A stretch of DNA of 64,000 bases, taken from positions 1 through 64,000 of the forward strand of contig NZ_VIWX01000002.1 of assembly GCF_007829955.1 (NCBI RefSeq). Direction: 5' to 3'. This DNA comes from Saccharopolyspora dendranthemae (GTDB lineage: Bacteria; Actinomycetota; Actinomycetes; Mycobacteriales; Pseudonocardiaceae). A program made the translations under genes and the position numbers. The notes beneath the pieces are model-generated. The model searched no databases and was not told where the DNA came from. It saw only the letters and a program-made list of their open reading frames with translations. Numbering within the stretch: position 1 is the first letter of the stretch; each line of letters starts with the position of its first letter. Below are positions 39,011 through 48,310 of the stretch, one piece after another.

Positions 39011-39199
39011 TCAGTCCTTCAGCGACAGCGCGGCCTTCGGGCAGGAATGCACCGCCTGCTCGATCGAATCCCGCAGCTCCGGCGTGGGTTCCGCGATGAT
39101 GTTCAGGTTGTCGTCCTCGTCGATCTCGAAGACGTCGGGTGCGACCGCCTCGCACATGCCGTTCGCCTCGCACAGGTCGAAGTCGACCACGATCTCCAT
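39011..39199 (-). CDS. Ferredoxin (3Fe-4S/4Fe-4S, FdxD-like)
   Basis: 62 aa ferredoxin starting MEIVVDFDLCEANGMCEAVAP, with a terminal SCPKAAL motif. The ligand pattern C-x5-C ... C-P has three cysteines, as in P450-associated [3Fe-4S] ferredoxins. ATG 39199 follows TGGAGG. Second ferredoxin of this operon. Its sequence resembles mycobacterial FdxD (Rv3503c), which lies next to hsd4A there. Confidence 0.88.
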   Translation of the reverse strand: MEIVVDFDLCEANGMCEAVAPDVFEIDEDDNLNIIAEPTPELRDSIEQAVHSCPKAALSLKD

Positions 39200-39222
39200 C
39201 GGTCCTCCAGTTTCTGCTCAGG

Positions 39223-39774
39223 TCACCACAACTCGACGGGTGCCGTGCCCTTGCGGTAGTGCCCGGGTTGCGGCACGCCGGACGCGGCGACCTCCATGCG
39301 CTTCTTCATCCCGGGCGAGAGCACGTCGGCCTTGATCATCTCCAGGAACAGGTGCGCGGCGTTGCCGAAGTCGAAGAAGTCGCGCTGCCACGACCACTGC
39401 ATGTTCCCGCCGTAGCGGAACCAGCTGCCGCCGATGCCGGCGACCTGGTACGGAGTGCCATCGGGTCGCTTCGCGTGCGCGATCTGCTTCCACAACCCGA
39501 TCACCTCGCCCTGCTGGTCGTCGATGAGCACCCGCTTGTACGGGTAGTTCCAGCCGTCCAAGCCCTCCATCTCCACGCCCAGCGCGATGTCGCGGATCTC
39601 GTCGCGGCCCACCGCCATGAAGTCCTCGTTGGGCCCGGTGTTCCAGCCGTAGGTGGCGTCTTCGGTGTAGAGCTGCGCCAGGTCTTTCCAGTCGCCGAGC
39701 GACTCGCAGCGCTCGTTCTCATCCAGCCAGTGCTGGACCATCCGTTCCAGTTCTTCCCGAGGGTATGCGGGCAT
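39223..39774 (-). CDS. NTF2/SnoaL-like protein of the cyp51 operon (Rv0762c-like)
   Basis: 183 aa. An NTF2-like fold is suggested by the N-terminal helix pair (ELERMVQHWLDENERCESLGDWKDLAQLY) followed by TEDATYGWNTGPNEDFMAVGRDEI; the middle is rich in Trp/Tyr/Phe (GSWFRYGGNMQWSWQRDFFDFG), suitable for a hydrophobic ligand. Length and position match the Rv0762c gene beside cyp51 in M. tuberculosis. The function is unknown; a sterol-binding or isomerase role is a guess. The start lies one base after the ferredoxin stop. Confidence 0.8.
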   Translation of the reverse strand: MPAYPREELERMVQHWLDENERCESLGDWKDLAQLYTEDATYGWNTGPNEDFMAVGRDEIRDIALGVEMEGLDGWNYPYKRVLIDDQQGEVIGLWKQIAHAKRPDGTPYQVAGIGGSWFRYGGNMQWSWQRDFFDFGNAAHLFLEMIKADVLSPGMKKRMEVAASGVPQPGHYRKGTAPVELW

Positions 39775-39775
39775 G

Positions 39776-41321
<1,546 letters not shown>

Positions 41322-41325
<4 letters not shown>

Positions 41326-42101
41326 TTCTCCTCCAGCGGGGCTTCGGGCTCGACCTCGATCAAGCTCAGGTGCACGCCGCGCGGCGCCGAGACCACGTGG
41401 TGCACGGCGTCGGCGATGTCGGAGGCGCGCAGGAAGTACGGGTGCCTGGCCAGGCCCCACTTCACCCAGTCGTTGAGCACTGCCTCGGTGGTCTTGTCGT
41501 CCCACTGCATGCCCATCGAGGTGAAGGTGGGGCCGGGGCGCACGATGCTGGCGCGCACGCCGGTGCCCTCCAGCTCCATGCGCATCGTGCGCGCCATCGC
41601 CTCCAGCCCCGCCTTGGCGGGCACGTACGCGCCCATCCGGGGCCGGGGCTTGGGAACCACGTCGGAACCGATCAGCACGACGTCACCGCGCCGCCGCCGC
41701 ACCATGCCGGGCACGATGCGGGAGACGAGCCGGTGCGCGCCGCCGAGGTGCACGTCCAGCTGGTCGCCGAAGCGGGCGTCGTCCATCTCGTGCACCAGGT
41801 CGGCGTCGAGGTCGCCGGCGCCGTAGACGAGGATCTCGATGTCGCCGAGCTCTTCGGTGGTCCTGGCGACGAACTCGGTCACCGAGCTCTCGTCGGTGAC
41901 GTCCAGCTGGACCGCGATGGCCTCGCCGCCGTCAGCCCGAATCTTGGCGGCCAGCTCCTCGCACTTGTCGGCGCGGCGGGCGCCGAGGGCCACCGGATGT
42001 CCCGCGGCGGCCAGGGCCTGGGCGGTGGCCGCGCCGATCCCGGCCGACGCGCCGGCTATCGCGGTCGGGCGGCGGACCGGGTTCGGTTCGAATCTGGGCA
42101 T
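41322..42101 (-). CDS. Short-chain dehydrogenase/reductase (Rv0765c-like)
   Basis: 259 aa SDR: AIAGASAGIGAATAQALAAAG cofactor motif, LGARRADKCEELA (Arg after strand 2, favouring NADP), catalytic IGSDVVPKPRP ... YVPAK, then VRPGPTFTSM. Located between the two P450 genes, 2 bp after cyp123 and overlapping cyp51, so it likely oxidises or reduces a hydroxysterol made by one of them. Same place as Rv0765c. Confidence 0.87.
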
Positions 42102-42103
42102 GG

Positions 42104-43297
42104 CTACCTGCTTTCCACGCGAACGGGCAGGGTCGCGAAGCCGCGCACGTTGCTGGAGTGCACGCGCTGCGCGCGGTCGGTGTCGACGTCGTAGGACTTG
42201 ACCAGCTCGACGAACTCGGTGAGCGCGATCCGCGCCTCCAGGCGCGCCAGGTGGGCGCCGAGGCAGAAGTGGGTCCCGCCGCCGAAGCTGACGATCGGGG
42301 TCTCGGTGCGGCGGTCGATGTCGTAGTCGTCGGCGGCGTCGAAGGCGCGCGGGTCGCGGTTGGCCGATCCGACCAGCAGCAGCACGCGGGCACCTGCGGG
42401 AATCGTGGTGCCGTGCAGCGCGATGTCCTCGGTCGCGGTGCGCGCGACCATCTGGCTGGAGGTGTCGTAGCGCAGGGTCTCCTCGATCCAGTCGGTCACC
42501 CGGGCCGGATCGGTGAAGGGCTTGGCCTGCTCCCCGGGATTGCGGTGCGCCCAGTAGGCGGCGTTGGCCAGCAGCTTGGTGGTGGTCTCGTTGCCCGCGA
42601 CGACCATCAGGAACAGGAACGCGATGATCTCGTCGTCGCTGAGCCGGTCGCCGTCGATCTCGGCGTCCATCAGCGCGGACGTGAGGTCGTCGGTGCGCTT
42701 CTTGCGGCGTTCGGCGAGCATGTCGGCGTAGTAGGCCACCAGGTTCAGCGAGGCCTCCATCGCCGCCTGCGGGACGTCGAAGACGCCCTCGTCGCGGTGC
42801 ATCACGGTGTCGGCGAGCTCCCGCAGCCGGTCGCGGTCGGCCTCCGGGACGCCCATGAGCTCCGAGATCACGTCCATCGGGAACTTGCCGGCGAAGTCCG
42901 CCACGAAGTCGAACTCGCCGGACTCCAGCGCCGGGTGCAGGTGGTGCCGGGCGAGTTCGAGGATGCGCGGCTGCAGGTCGCGCACCCTGCGCGGGGTGAA
43001 CCCCCGGGAGACCAGCGAGCGGAGCCGGTTGTGGCGGGGGTCGTCGAGCGCGAGGAACGACATCGTCTTGTGCGCGTAGGGGCCCCAGGCGGCCGGGTCC
43101 AGCGAGACACCGTTGGCGTTGGACAGCCGGGTGTTGTCCCGGAACAGCGCGGCGACGTCCGAATGCCTCGACAGCGCCCAGAAGTCGAGCTCGTCGTTGC
43201 GGTAGACCGGCGCCTCGTCGCGCAGCCGCGCGTAGGTCGGGTACGGGTCGGTGTGCACGGCGTAGTCGTACGGGCTGAACACAACACCACTGGACAT
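42104..43297 (-). CDS. cyp123: Cytochrome P450 CYP123-like
   Basis: 397 aa P450: FSPYDYAVHTDPYPTYARLR, DDPRHNRLRSLVSRGFTPRR, I-helix VVAGNETTTKLLANA, ExxR in EETLRYDTSSQ, heme loop FGGGTHFCLG with Cys345, and VHSSNVRGFATLPV at the end. Best likeness is CYP123 (Rv0766c), whose substrate is unknown. First gene of the cyp51 operon. The chosen ATG 43297 lies inside a 16-bp palindrome (43290-43305) and has no Shine-Dalgarno, pointing to a leaderless mRNA whose start is covered by the operator. Confidence 0.9.
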   Translation of the reverse strand: MSSGVVFSPYDYAVHTDPYPTYARLRDEAPVYRNDELDFWALSRHSDVAALFRDNTRLSNANGVSLDPAAWGPYAHKTMSFLALDDPRHNRLRSLVSRGFTPRRVRDLQPRILELARHHLHPALESGEFDFVADFAGKFPMDVISELMGVPEADRDRLRELADTVMHRDEGVFDVPQAAMEASLNLVAYYADMLAERRKKRTDDLTSALMDAEIDGDRLSDDEIIAFLFLMVVAGNETTTKLLANAAYWAHRNPGEQAKPFTDPARVTDWIEETLRYDTSSQMVARTATEDIALHGTTIPAGARVLLLVGSANRDPRAFDAADDYDIDRRTETPIVSFGGGTHFCLGAHLARLEARIALTEFVELVKSYDVDTDRAQRVHSSNVRGFATLPVRVESR

Positions 43298-43305
43298 GTG
43301 TCCAG
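43290..43305. promoter_or_regulatory. Second-class palindrome at the cyp123-cyp51 operon start
   Basis: CTGGACATGTGTCCAG: perfect 7-bp arms around TG, overlapping the cyp123 start codon (43295-43297). It recurs with two changes upstream of the aldehyde dehydrogenase operon (32466-32481). Form and size fit a TetR-family operator. Confidence 0.7.
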
Positions 43306-43355
43306 ACGCTAGTACGGCTCGGCTTCCTCCGGCAAGTCTCCCTGGGGGAAGAATC

Positions 43356-43369
43356 GAGAACAAGTTCAT
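43356..43369. promoter_or_regulatory. KstR-type operator, cyp123-cyp51 side
   Basis: CGAGAACAAGTTCA: core AACAAGTT at 43359-43366, 61 bp upstream of the cyp123 start. Confidence 0.75.
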
Positions 43370-43410
43370 CCGCCTATGCCGCAGAGCTGCGCGGAGGGTT
43401 CCCAATTACC

Positions 43411-43424
43411 GAGAACGTGTTCTA
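43411..43424. promoter_or_regulatory. KstR-type operator, hydroxysteroid dehydrogenase side
   Basis: GAGAACGTGTTCTA: core AACGTGTT at 43414-43421, 46 bp before the ATG at 43468. Confidence 0.85.
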
Positions 43425-43467
43425 GTCTCGTGAGCGAAGAGGTTCGGTTCGGCAGGGAGGGCGGCGA

Positions 43468-44229
43468 ATGGGACGGCTCGCGGGAAAGGTCGCGCTGGTC
43501 ACCGGCGCGGCACGAGGGCAGGGCGCAGCCATCGCGCGCGGCTTCGTCACCGAAGGCGCTTCGGTGGTCATCGGCGACATCCTCGACGCTCCGGGCAAGG
43601 AACTCGCCGAGGAGCTCGGCGATTCCGCGAGCTACGTGCACCTCGACGTCTCCGACGAGGAGGACTGGAGCGCGGCGGTCGACCACGCCACCGAGCGCTT
43701 CGGTCAGCTCGACATCCTGGTCAACAACGCGGGCGTGCTGATGTTCTCCGCGCTGGAGGAGACCTCGCTGGCCGACTACGAGCGCATCGTGCGGGTCAAC
43801 CAGTTCGGCACCTTCCTCGGGATGCGCGCCGCCGCACCGGCGCTCGCCGCTGCCGGCGAAGGCTCGATCGTCAACTTCTCCTCGGTGGAAGGCCTGGGCG
43901 GGATGCCGCAGCTGGTCGCCTACACCGCCAGCAAGTTCGCCATCCGCGGCATGACCAAGGCCGCCGCCATGGAGCTCGGGCCGCGCAACATCCGCGTCAA
44001 CTCCGTGCACCCCGGCATGTTCGACACCGGCATGACCCGGGAGTTCACCGGCGAGGACACCGACCTCAGCCCGATCGGCGACATGGTCCCGCTCGGCCGC
44101 ATCGGTCAGCCCGAGGACATCGTCGGTCTCGTCGTGTTCCTCGCGGGCGAGGAGAGCCGCTACTGCACCGGAGCCGAGTTCGTGGCCGACGGCGGAGCCA
44201 CGGCCACGCACGCCTACTACCGCCGCTGA
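43468..44229 (+). CDS. Hydroxysteroid dehydrogenase, SDR family (FabG3/Rv2002-like)
   Basis: 253 aa SDR: VTGAARGQGAAIARGF, GDILDAPGKELAEELGD (Asp at the end of strand 2, NAD preference), VHLDVSDEEDW, catalytic FSSVEGLGGMPQLVAYTASK and NSVHPGMFDTGM. Closest resemblance is to the 3alpha,20beta-hydroxysteroid dehydrogenase group (Rv2002). Probably oxidises a ring or side-chain hydroxyl of steroids. ATG 43468 with GGGAGGGCGGCGA upstream. Own KstR-type site; divergent from the cyp123-cyp51 operon. Confidence 0.85.
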   Translation: MGRLAGKVALVTGAARGQGAAIARGFVTEGASVVIGDILDAPGKELAEELGDSASYVHLDVSDEEDWSAAVDHATERFGQLDILVNNAGVLMFSALEETSLADYERIVRVNQFGTFLGMRAAAPALAAAGEGSIVNFSSVEGLGGMPQLVAYTASKFAIRGMTKAAAMELGPRNIRVNSVHPGMFDTGMTREFTGEDTDLSPIGDMVPLGRIGQPEDIVGLVVFLAGEESRYCTGAEFVADGGATATHAYYRR

Positions 44230-44327
44230 CAACGCTCTTCGGCGATCTCGGCACGACCCGGTGCGCCCGTCCCGCGTGGAGTGCGCGCGCACCGCTGCGA
44301 CAGCGACGTCGACGTGAGGAGCGCGGT

Positions 44328-45326
44328 GTGGGAGCTGAAATCGTGATCGAGGGGCTGAGCAAGTCCTTCGGACCGCAGACCATCTGGCGGGACGTGGGTT
44401 TCACGCTCCCGCCGGGTGAGGTCTCGGCGCTGCTGGGGCCTTCGGGAACCGGCAAGTCCGTCTTCCTGAAGTCGATGATCGGGCTGCTCAAGCCGGAGAA
44501 CGGGCGATGCCTGGTCAACGGCGTGGACATCTGCACCTGCAGCGAGAGCGAGCTCTACGAGATCCGCAAGCTCTTCGGCGTGCTGTTCCAGGACGGGGCG
44601 CTGTTCGGGTCGATGGACCTGTTCGACAACGTCGCCTTCCCGCTGCGCGAGCACACCCGCAAGACCGAGGCGGAGATCCGCCGGATCGTGCTCGAGCGCA
44701 TGGAGATGGTCGGCCTGTCCGGGGCCGAGGACAAGCTGCCGGGGGAGATCTCCGGCGGGATGCGCAAGCGGGCGGGCCTGGCCCGCGCCCTGGTGCTGGA
44801 CCCGCAGGTCATCCTCTGCGACGAGCCGGACTCGGGGCTGGACCCCGTGCGCACGGCCTTCCTCTCGCAGCTGCTCATCGACATCAACGCGCACCTGGAC
44901 GCGACGATCCTGATCGTCACCCACAACATCAACCTGGCGCGCACGGTGCCGGACAACCTCGGGATGCTCTTCCGCCGCGAGCTCGTCCTGTTCGGGCCCC
45001 GGGAAGTGCTGCTCACCAGCGAGGACCCGGTGGTCGCGCAGTTCCTCAGCGGCGACAAGACCGGCCCGATCGGCATGAGCGAGGAGAAGGACCAGGCGAG
45101 CCTCGACCGCGAGCGGGAAGGGCTCGCCAGCGGCCGGATCGCCGCCGAGGACCGCGTGGTCGGCGTGCCGCCCCAGCTGCCCGCGACCGCAGGGCTGCCG
45201 GAACGTCAGGCCGTGCAGCGCCGGAAGAACCGGGTCATGGGCATGATCGACCAGCTGCCGACCGCGGCCCGCACCAGCGTGCTGCGCAGCCTCAACGATC
45301 AGCCTGCGGCAGCACGCGATCGGTGA
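44328..45326 (+). CDS. mceG: Mce transporter ATPase MceG (Mkl)
   Basis: 332 aa ABC ATPase. Walker A GPSGTGKS (37-44), signature ISGGMRKRAGLARAL, Walker B VILCDEPDSGLDP, switch His in VTHN; a C-terminal extension of about 80 residues ends in MGMIDQLPTAARTSVLRSLN, typical of MceG. It powers YrbE4A/B-Mce4 sterol import at the membrane. GTG 44328 with GAGGAG upstream. In M. tuberculosis mceG lies far from mce4; here it is 10 kb from it. Its 3' end overlaps the opposing TetR gene by 35 bp. Confidence 0.93.
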   Translation: MGAEIVIEGLSKSFGPQTIWRDVGFTLPPGEVSALLGPSGTGKSVFLKSMIGLLKPENGRCLVNGVDICTCSESELYEIRKLFGVLFQDGALFGSMDLFDNVAFPLREHTRKTEAEIRRIVLERMEMVGLSGAEDKLPGEISGGMRKRAGLARALVLDPQVILCDEPDSGLDPVRTAFLSQLLIDINAHLDATILIVTHNINLARTVPDNLGMLFRRELVLFGPREVLLTSEDPVVAQFLSGDKTGPIGMSEEKDQASLDREREGLASGRIAAEDRVVGVPPQLPATAGLPERQAVQRRKNRVMGMIDQLPTAARTSVLRSLNDQPAAARDR

Positions 45327-45861
45327 TCCCCGCCAGGTGCGAGGCCATCTGATCCATCGGCAGGTAACCGCTGCCCGCCAGCACCAGTGAGCCGACGAAC
45401 GCGGTCATCACCGCTTCCCGCGCCGACGGATCTGCCTCGCCGACCGCGTCGGTCAGTCGCCGGTAGACCTCCTGGCCGATCTCGTCGCGCAGGCGCTTGA
45501 CCTCCTGCTGGTCGGCCAGCAGCGCCGTGGTGCAGGCCTGCACCAGCGCTGGTTCGGCGGCCAGCATCCGCGCGATCGTGTCCACCACCTGCGCGACGTC
45601 CGCGCCGGGCTTGCCGGTCCGCGTCTCGCCGCTGGGCGGAAGGGCTTGGATCCGCTTCCAGAACACCGCTGTGACCAGGTGCTCCTTGGAGGAGAAGTAG
45701 GAGTAGGCGGTGGCGCGGGAGACCTCGGCCCGCTCGGCGACCGACCGCACGGTCATCGACCCGAAACCGCGGAACGCCAGCTCCTCGACCGTCGCGTCCA
45801 GCAGGCGGCGAACGGTTTCGGCGCGCCTGCCCTCGACGAACTGGCGAACGGGTTCGGTCAT
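45292..45861 (-). CDS. TetR-family transcriptional regulator
   Basis: 189 aa. N-terminal HTH: RRLLDATVEELAFRGFGSMTVRSVAERAEVSRATAYSYFSSKEHLV (about 18-63); helical C-terminus. It overlaps the last 35 bp of mceG tail to tail. A KstR-type site lies 130 bp upstream, so KstR may control it. It is a candidate owner of the second palindrome class (43290, 32466), but nothing in the sequence proves that. Confidence 0.85.
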   Translation of the reverse strand: MTEPVRQFVEGRRAETVRRLLDATVEELAFRGFGSMTVRSVAERAEVSRATAYSYFSSKEHLVTAVFWKRIQALPPSGETRTGKPGADVAQVVDTIARMLAAEPALVQACTTALLADQQEVKRLRDEIGQEVYRRLTDAVGEADPSAREAVMTAFVGSLVLAGSGYLPMDQMASHLAGITDRVLPQADR

Positions 45862-45989
45862 GCGCCGAGCCTAACGTCTGGAGGCCCAACGCGACCGCGC
45901 GGTGGATTCGCGTGCCGGTGGGAGGCGCGGAACTGTTCTGCGCGGCCCACCGATCCCTCGTCCGCGAACGTGATCGAGCAAGAAGAAAG

Positions 45990-46003
45990 GATAACGTGTT
46001 CTA
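45990..46003. promoter_or_regulatory. KstR-type operator between tetR and kstR
   Basis: AATAACGTGTTCTA... core AACGTGTT at 45993-46000, between the kstR stop and the start of the TetR gene on the same strand. Confidence 0.75.
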
Positions 46004-46015
46004 CGCCGGGTGAAT

Positions 46016-46642
46016 TCATCGGACGAGTAGCCGGACCGTCAATTCAAGACGATTGGAGACATCGGTCGCCGAGGCTCGCCTGGTCACCCAGGCAACCAGG
46101 TTGGACAGCCAGACGTCACCGATCACCCGGGCCACCGCGACCTGCTCCTCGCTGGGGTCGCCCTCGCTCATGACCGCGATGAACATGGCCTCCATCATGC
46201 GGTTGGCGGTGTCGACCTCGGTCGCGGCCGAGGCGTCCGCCGACATCAGCGCGCGGGTGACGGCTTCCGAGAGGTTGGGGTTGCGCTGGAACGCCCGGGT
46301 GAGCCGGCTGAGCACGAACAGCAGCCGCTCGTAGGGGGAGTCTCCGCGAACCGGAGCGCGATCCAAGCGTTCCTGGATGCGTTCCAGCTCGCGGACCAGG
46401 CTCGAGACCAGCAGGTGGATCTTGGACGGGAAGTAGCGGTAGAGCGTGCCCAGCGCGACGTCGGCCCGCTCCGCCACGGCGCGCATCTGCACCGCGTCGA
46501 AACCGCCCTTGTCGGCCAGCGCCACCGTCGAGTCGAGGATCCGCTTGCGGCGGTCGCGCTGGGCCGTGGCCGTGAGCTCGTCGTCCGCCATCGCGTTGAG
46601 CGCGTTTCCACCATGGCCGTTTCGGTTGGCCGCAGAACCCAT
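46016..46642 (-). CDS. kstR: Cholesterol-catabolism repressor KstR
   Basis: 208 aa TetR-family protein matching KstR (Rv3574) throughout: AQRDRRKRILDSTVALADKG, then GFDAVQMRAVAERADVALG and TLYRYFPSKIHLLVSSLVRE (HTH), EAVTRALMSADASAATEVD, and ARVIGDVWLSNLVAWVTRRA plus SATDVSNRLELTVRLL in the ligand domain. KstR blocks AACNNGTT operators and is released by 3-oxo-cholestenoyl-CoA. Start at 46642 (AGGGGGCG upstream); an internal ATG at 46591 would give the shorter N-terminus usual in mycobacteria. A KstR-type site 80 bp upstream suggests autoregulation. Confidence 0.95.
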   Translation of the reverse strand: MGSAANRNGHGGNALNAMADDELTATAQRDRRKRILDSTVALADKGGFDAVQMRAVAERADVALGTLYRYFPSKIHLLVSSLVRELERIQERLDRAPVRGDSPYERLLFVLSRLTRAFQRNPNLSEAVTRALMSADASAATEVDTANRMMEAMFIAVMSEGDPSEEQVAVARVIGDVWLSNLVAWVTRRASATDVSNRLELTVRLLVR

Positions 46643-46718
46643 CGACGCAACGCCCCCTAGCGCATTCGCGGAAAGCGGATCACCGCCACCCGCAAGATCA
46701 CATTAACACGGTGGATTC

Positions 46719-46732
46719 AAAAACCTGTTCCA
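46719..46732. promoter_or_regulatory. KstR-type operator upstream of kstR
   Basis: AAAAACCTGTTCCA: core AACCTGTT at 46722-46729, 80 bp from the kstR start and 19 bp past the stop of the preceding gene. Confidence 0.75.
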
Positions 46733-46747
46733 CCTTGTTTCGCTGAA

Positions 46748-47047
46748 TCACCTGTCGCTGTCGGGGACTTCGATGAGGCCTTCGCTGATGGCGTGCTCGA
46801 TGGTCGCTCGGAGCCGGGGGCAGGTGTCCACCAGCGCCGGGTGCTGGCCCTCGGCGATGCGCGCGGAGATCTCCGGGCACTCGTCGGTCGAGGTCGCCCA
46901 CTGGATGCTGGTCTGCTCCGGGCTGTGCTTCTTGACCAGCACCCGGGCCCCGCACGTGGCGCAGGGCAGCGGGCGCAGGCCCCCCTCCAGGTAGCGCTGC
47001 TGATCGGCGGCGGTGCCGGCGGGGACGTCGGTGCGGGTGGCCGTCAT
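46748..47047 (-). CDS. Small zinc-ribbon-like protein coupled to kshA
   Basis: 99 aa, not recognised as a named family. The first 27 residues are disordered-looking; then RPLPCATCGARVLVKKHSPEQ with a CxxC knuckle, STDECPEIS and DTCPRLRATIEHAISEG with two more Cys. Four Cys could bind one zinc or an Fe-S cluster. ATG 47047 overlaps the kshA stop (ATGA), so it is made with KshA; mycobacteria carry a small gene in the same place after kshA (Rv3527). An accessory role for the oxygenase is plausible. Confidence 0.75.
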   Translation of the reverse strand: MTATRTDVPAGTAADQQRYLEGGLRPLPCATCGARVLVKKHSPEQTSIQWATSTDECPEISARIAEGQHPALVDTCPRLRATIEHAISEGLIEVPDSDR

Positions 47048-48201
47048 GACTTGCCGACTTCCTCTGCTTCGCGACGTGCCAGGTTGTCCGCGACCTCCGC
47101 TTCCCAGGCCGCCACGGCGCGGGTGGTGTCCACTTCGAACTCGAAGCGGGCGGTGGTCTCCTCGCTGACGTCGGCGGCGTCCACGTAGAACTGGTCGTAC
47201 CAGCGGCGGAGCTGGTAGACCGGACCGTCCTCCTCGACCAGCAGCGGGTTGTCGATCCGCGTCTTGTTCCGCCAGATCTCGACGTCCTGGAGGAACCCGA
47301 CGCCGAAGGACTTGGCGAACTTGGCGGCCACCATGTCGGCCTGCTCGTCGTTGAGGCCGGGCAGCTTCTTGACCGAAACGCCCCACTGCAGAACGAAGCT
47401 CGTGGGGGAGACCGGGTAGTGGCAGTTGATCAGGATCGCGTCGATCGGCGTGCCCTTGTACTCGGTCCACAGGTGGTTGATCATGTACGACGGTCCGAAG
47501 TAGCTGGCCTCGGAGCGCAGGGCGGTTTCCTCGCCCGCGTAGTTGCCCTGCGAGCCGCCCACGTCGGGGCGCCCGCGCGAGCGCAGGTACTGGGTCGCGA
47601 TGTGGCCTTCGAAGATGTTCTTGAAGTACGTCGGGAAGGCGAAGTGCACGTAGAAGAAGTGCGCCATGTCCACGACGTTGTCGATGATCTCGCGGCAGTT
47701 GGCGTTCGCGATCGTCTCGCGGTCCCAGGTCCAGTTCGACCACTCGTCGGTGAAGACCTCGTCGATCCGCGGGATCGTGACCTCCGGCGGAGGCGGGTTG
47801 CCTTCCGGGTCGTGGTAGATGAACAGCTGCTTGTTCTCCACCAGCGTGAGCCAGGACCTGGTCCGCGCGCGGCCGGGAACCCGCTTGGCGTAGGGGATCG
47901 AGGTGCAGCGGCCGTTGCCGCCCCAGCGCCAGTCGTGGAAGGGGCAGGCCACCGAGTCGCCCTTGACCTCGCCCTGGGTCAGGTCGCCGCCCATGTGCCT
48001 GCAGTAGCCGTCGAGCACGTGCAGGTCGCCCTTGCTGTCGGCGAAGACCACCAGCTTGGTGTCGAACGCGTGCACCGCGTGCGGCTTGCCGTCCTGGAAC
48101 TCCTCGACGGGGCCCAGGCAGTGCCACCCTCGGGCGAACCGCTGTGGCGGGGCACCGGCATCGATCGTGCGCACCCCGTGCTCACGTTCCGTCCCGCTCA
48201 T
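47044..48201 (-). CDS. kshA: 3-ketosteroid 9alpha-hydroxylase oxygenase KshA
   Basis: 385 aa Rieske non-heme oxygenase. Rieske ligands Cys67 and His69 (YCRHMGG) and Cys86 and His89 (CPFHDWRW); mononuclear iron ligands His181 and His186 with Asp178 in DMAHFFYVHF. With KshB it 9alpha-hydroxylates 3-ketosteroids; with KstD this opens ring B. ATG 48201 with GGAGGG upstream. Two KstR-type operators lie in the 104 bp before it. Counterpart of Rv3526. Confidence 0.96.
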   Translation of the reverse strand: MSGTEREHGVRTIDAGAPPQRFARGWHCLGPVEEFQDGKPHAVHAFDTKLVVFADSKGDLHVLDGYCRHMGGDLTQGEVKGDSVACPFHDWRWGGNGRCTSIPYAKRVPGRARTRSWLTLVENKQLFIYHDPEGNPPPPEVTIPRIDEVFTDEWSNWTWDRETIANANCREIIDNVVDMAHFFYVHFAFPTYFKNIFEGHIATQYLRSRGRPDVGGSQGNYAGEETALRSEASYFGPSYMINHLWTEYKGTPIDAILINCHYPVSPTSFVLQWGVSVKKLPGLNDEQADMVAAKFAKSFGVGFLQDVEIWRNKTRIDNPLLVEEDGPVYQLRRWYDQFYVDAADVSEETTARFEFEVDTTRAVAAWEAEVADNLARREAEEVGKS

Positions 48202-48231
48202 CGTGTCCCTCCATAGGTCAAGTTATGTATG

Positions 48232-48245
48232 TGAAACAGGTTATA
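48232..48245. promoter_or_regulatory. KstR-type operator upstream of kshA (1)
   Basis: TGAAACAGGTTATA: core AACAGGTT at 48235-48242, 34 bp before kshA; the same 14-mer occurs before kstD (30435-30448). Confidence 0.85.
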
Positions 48246-48296
48246 GGAATCGGGTGTGCAAACGCCATCGCGCAGCGTCGCCCGATCGGGAAAAAT

Positions 48297-48310
48297 TAGA
48301 ACAAGTTATA
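48297..48310. promoter_or_regulatory. KstR-type operator upstream of kshA (2)
   Basis: TAGAACAAGTTATA: core AACAAGTT at 48300-48307; it contains the stop codon of fadD17 (48306-48308). Confidence 0.85.
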
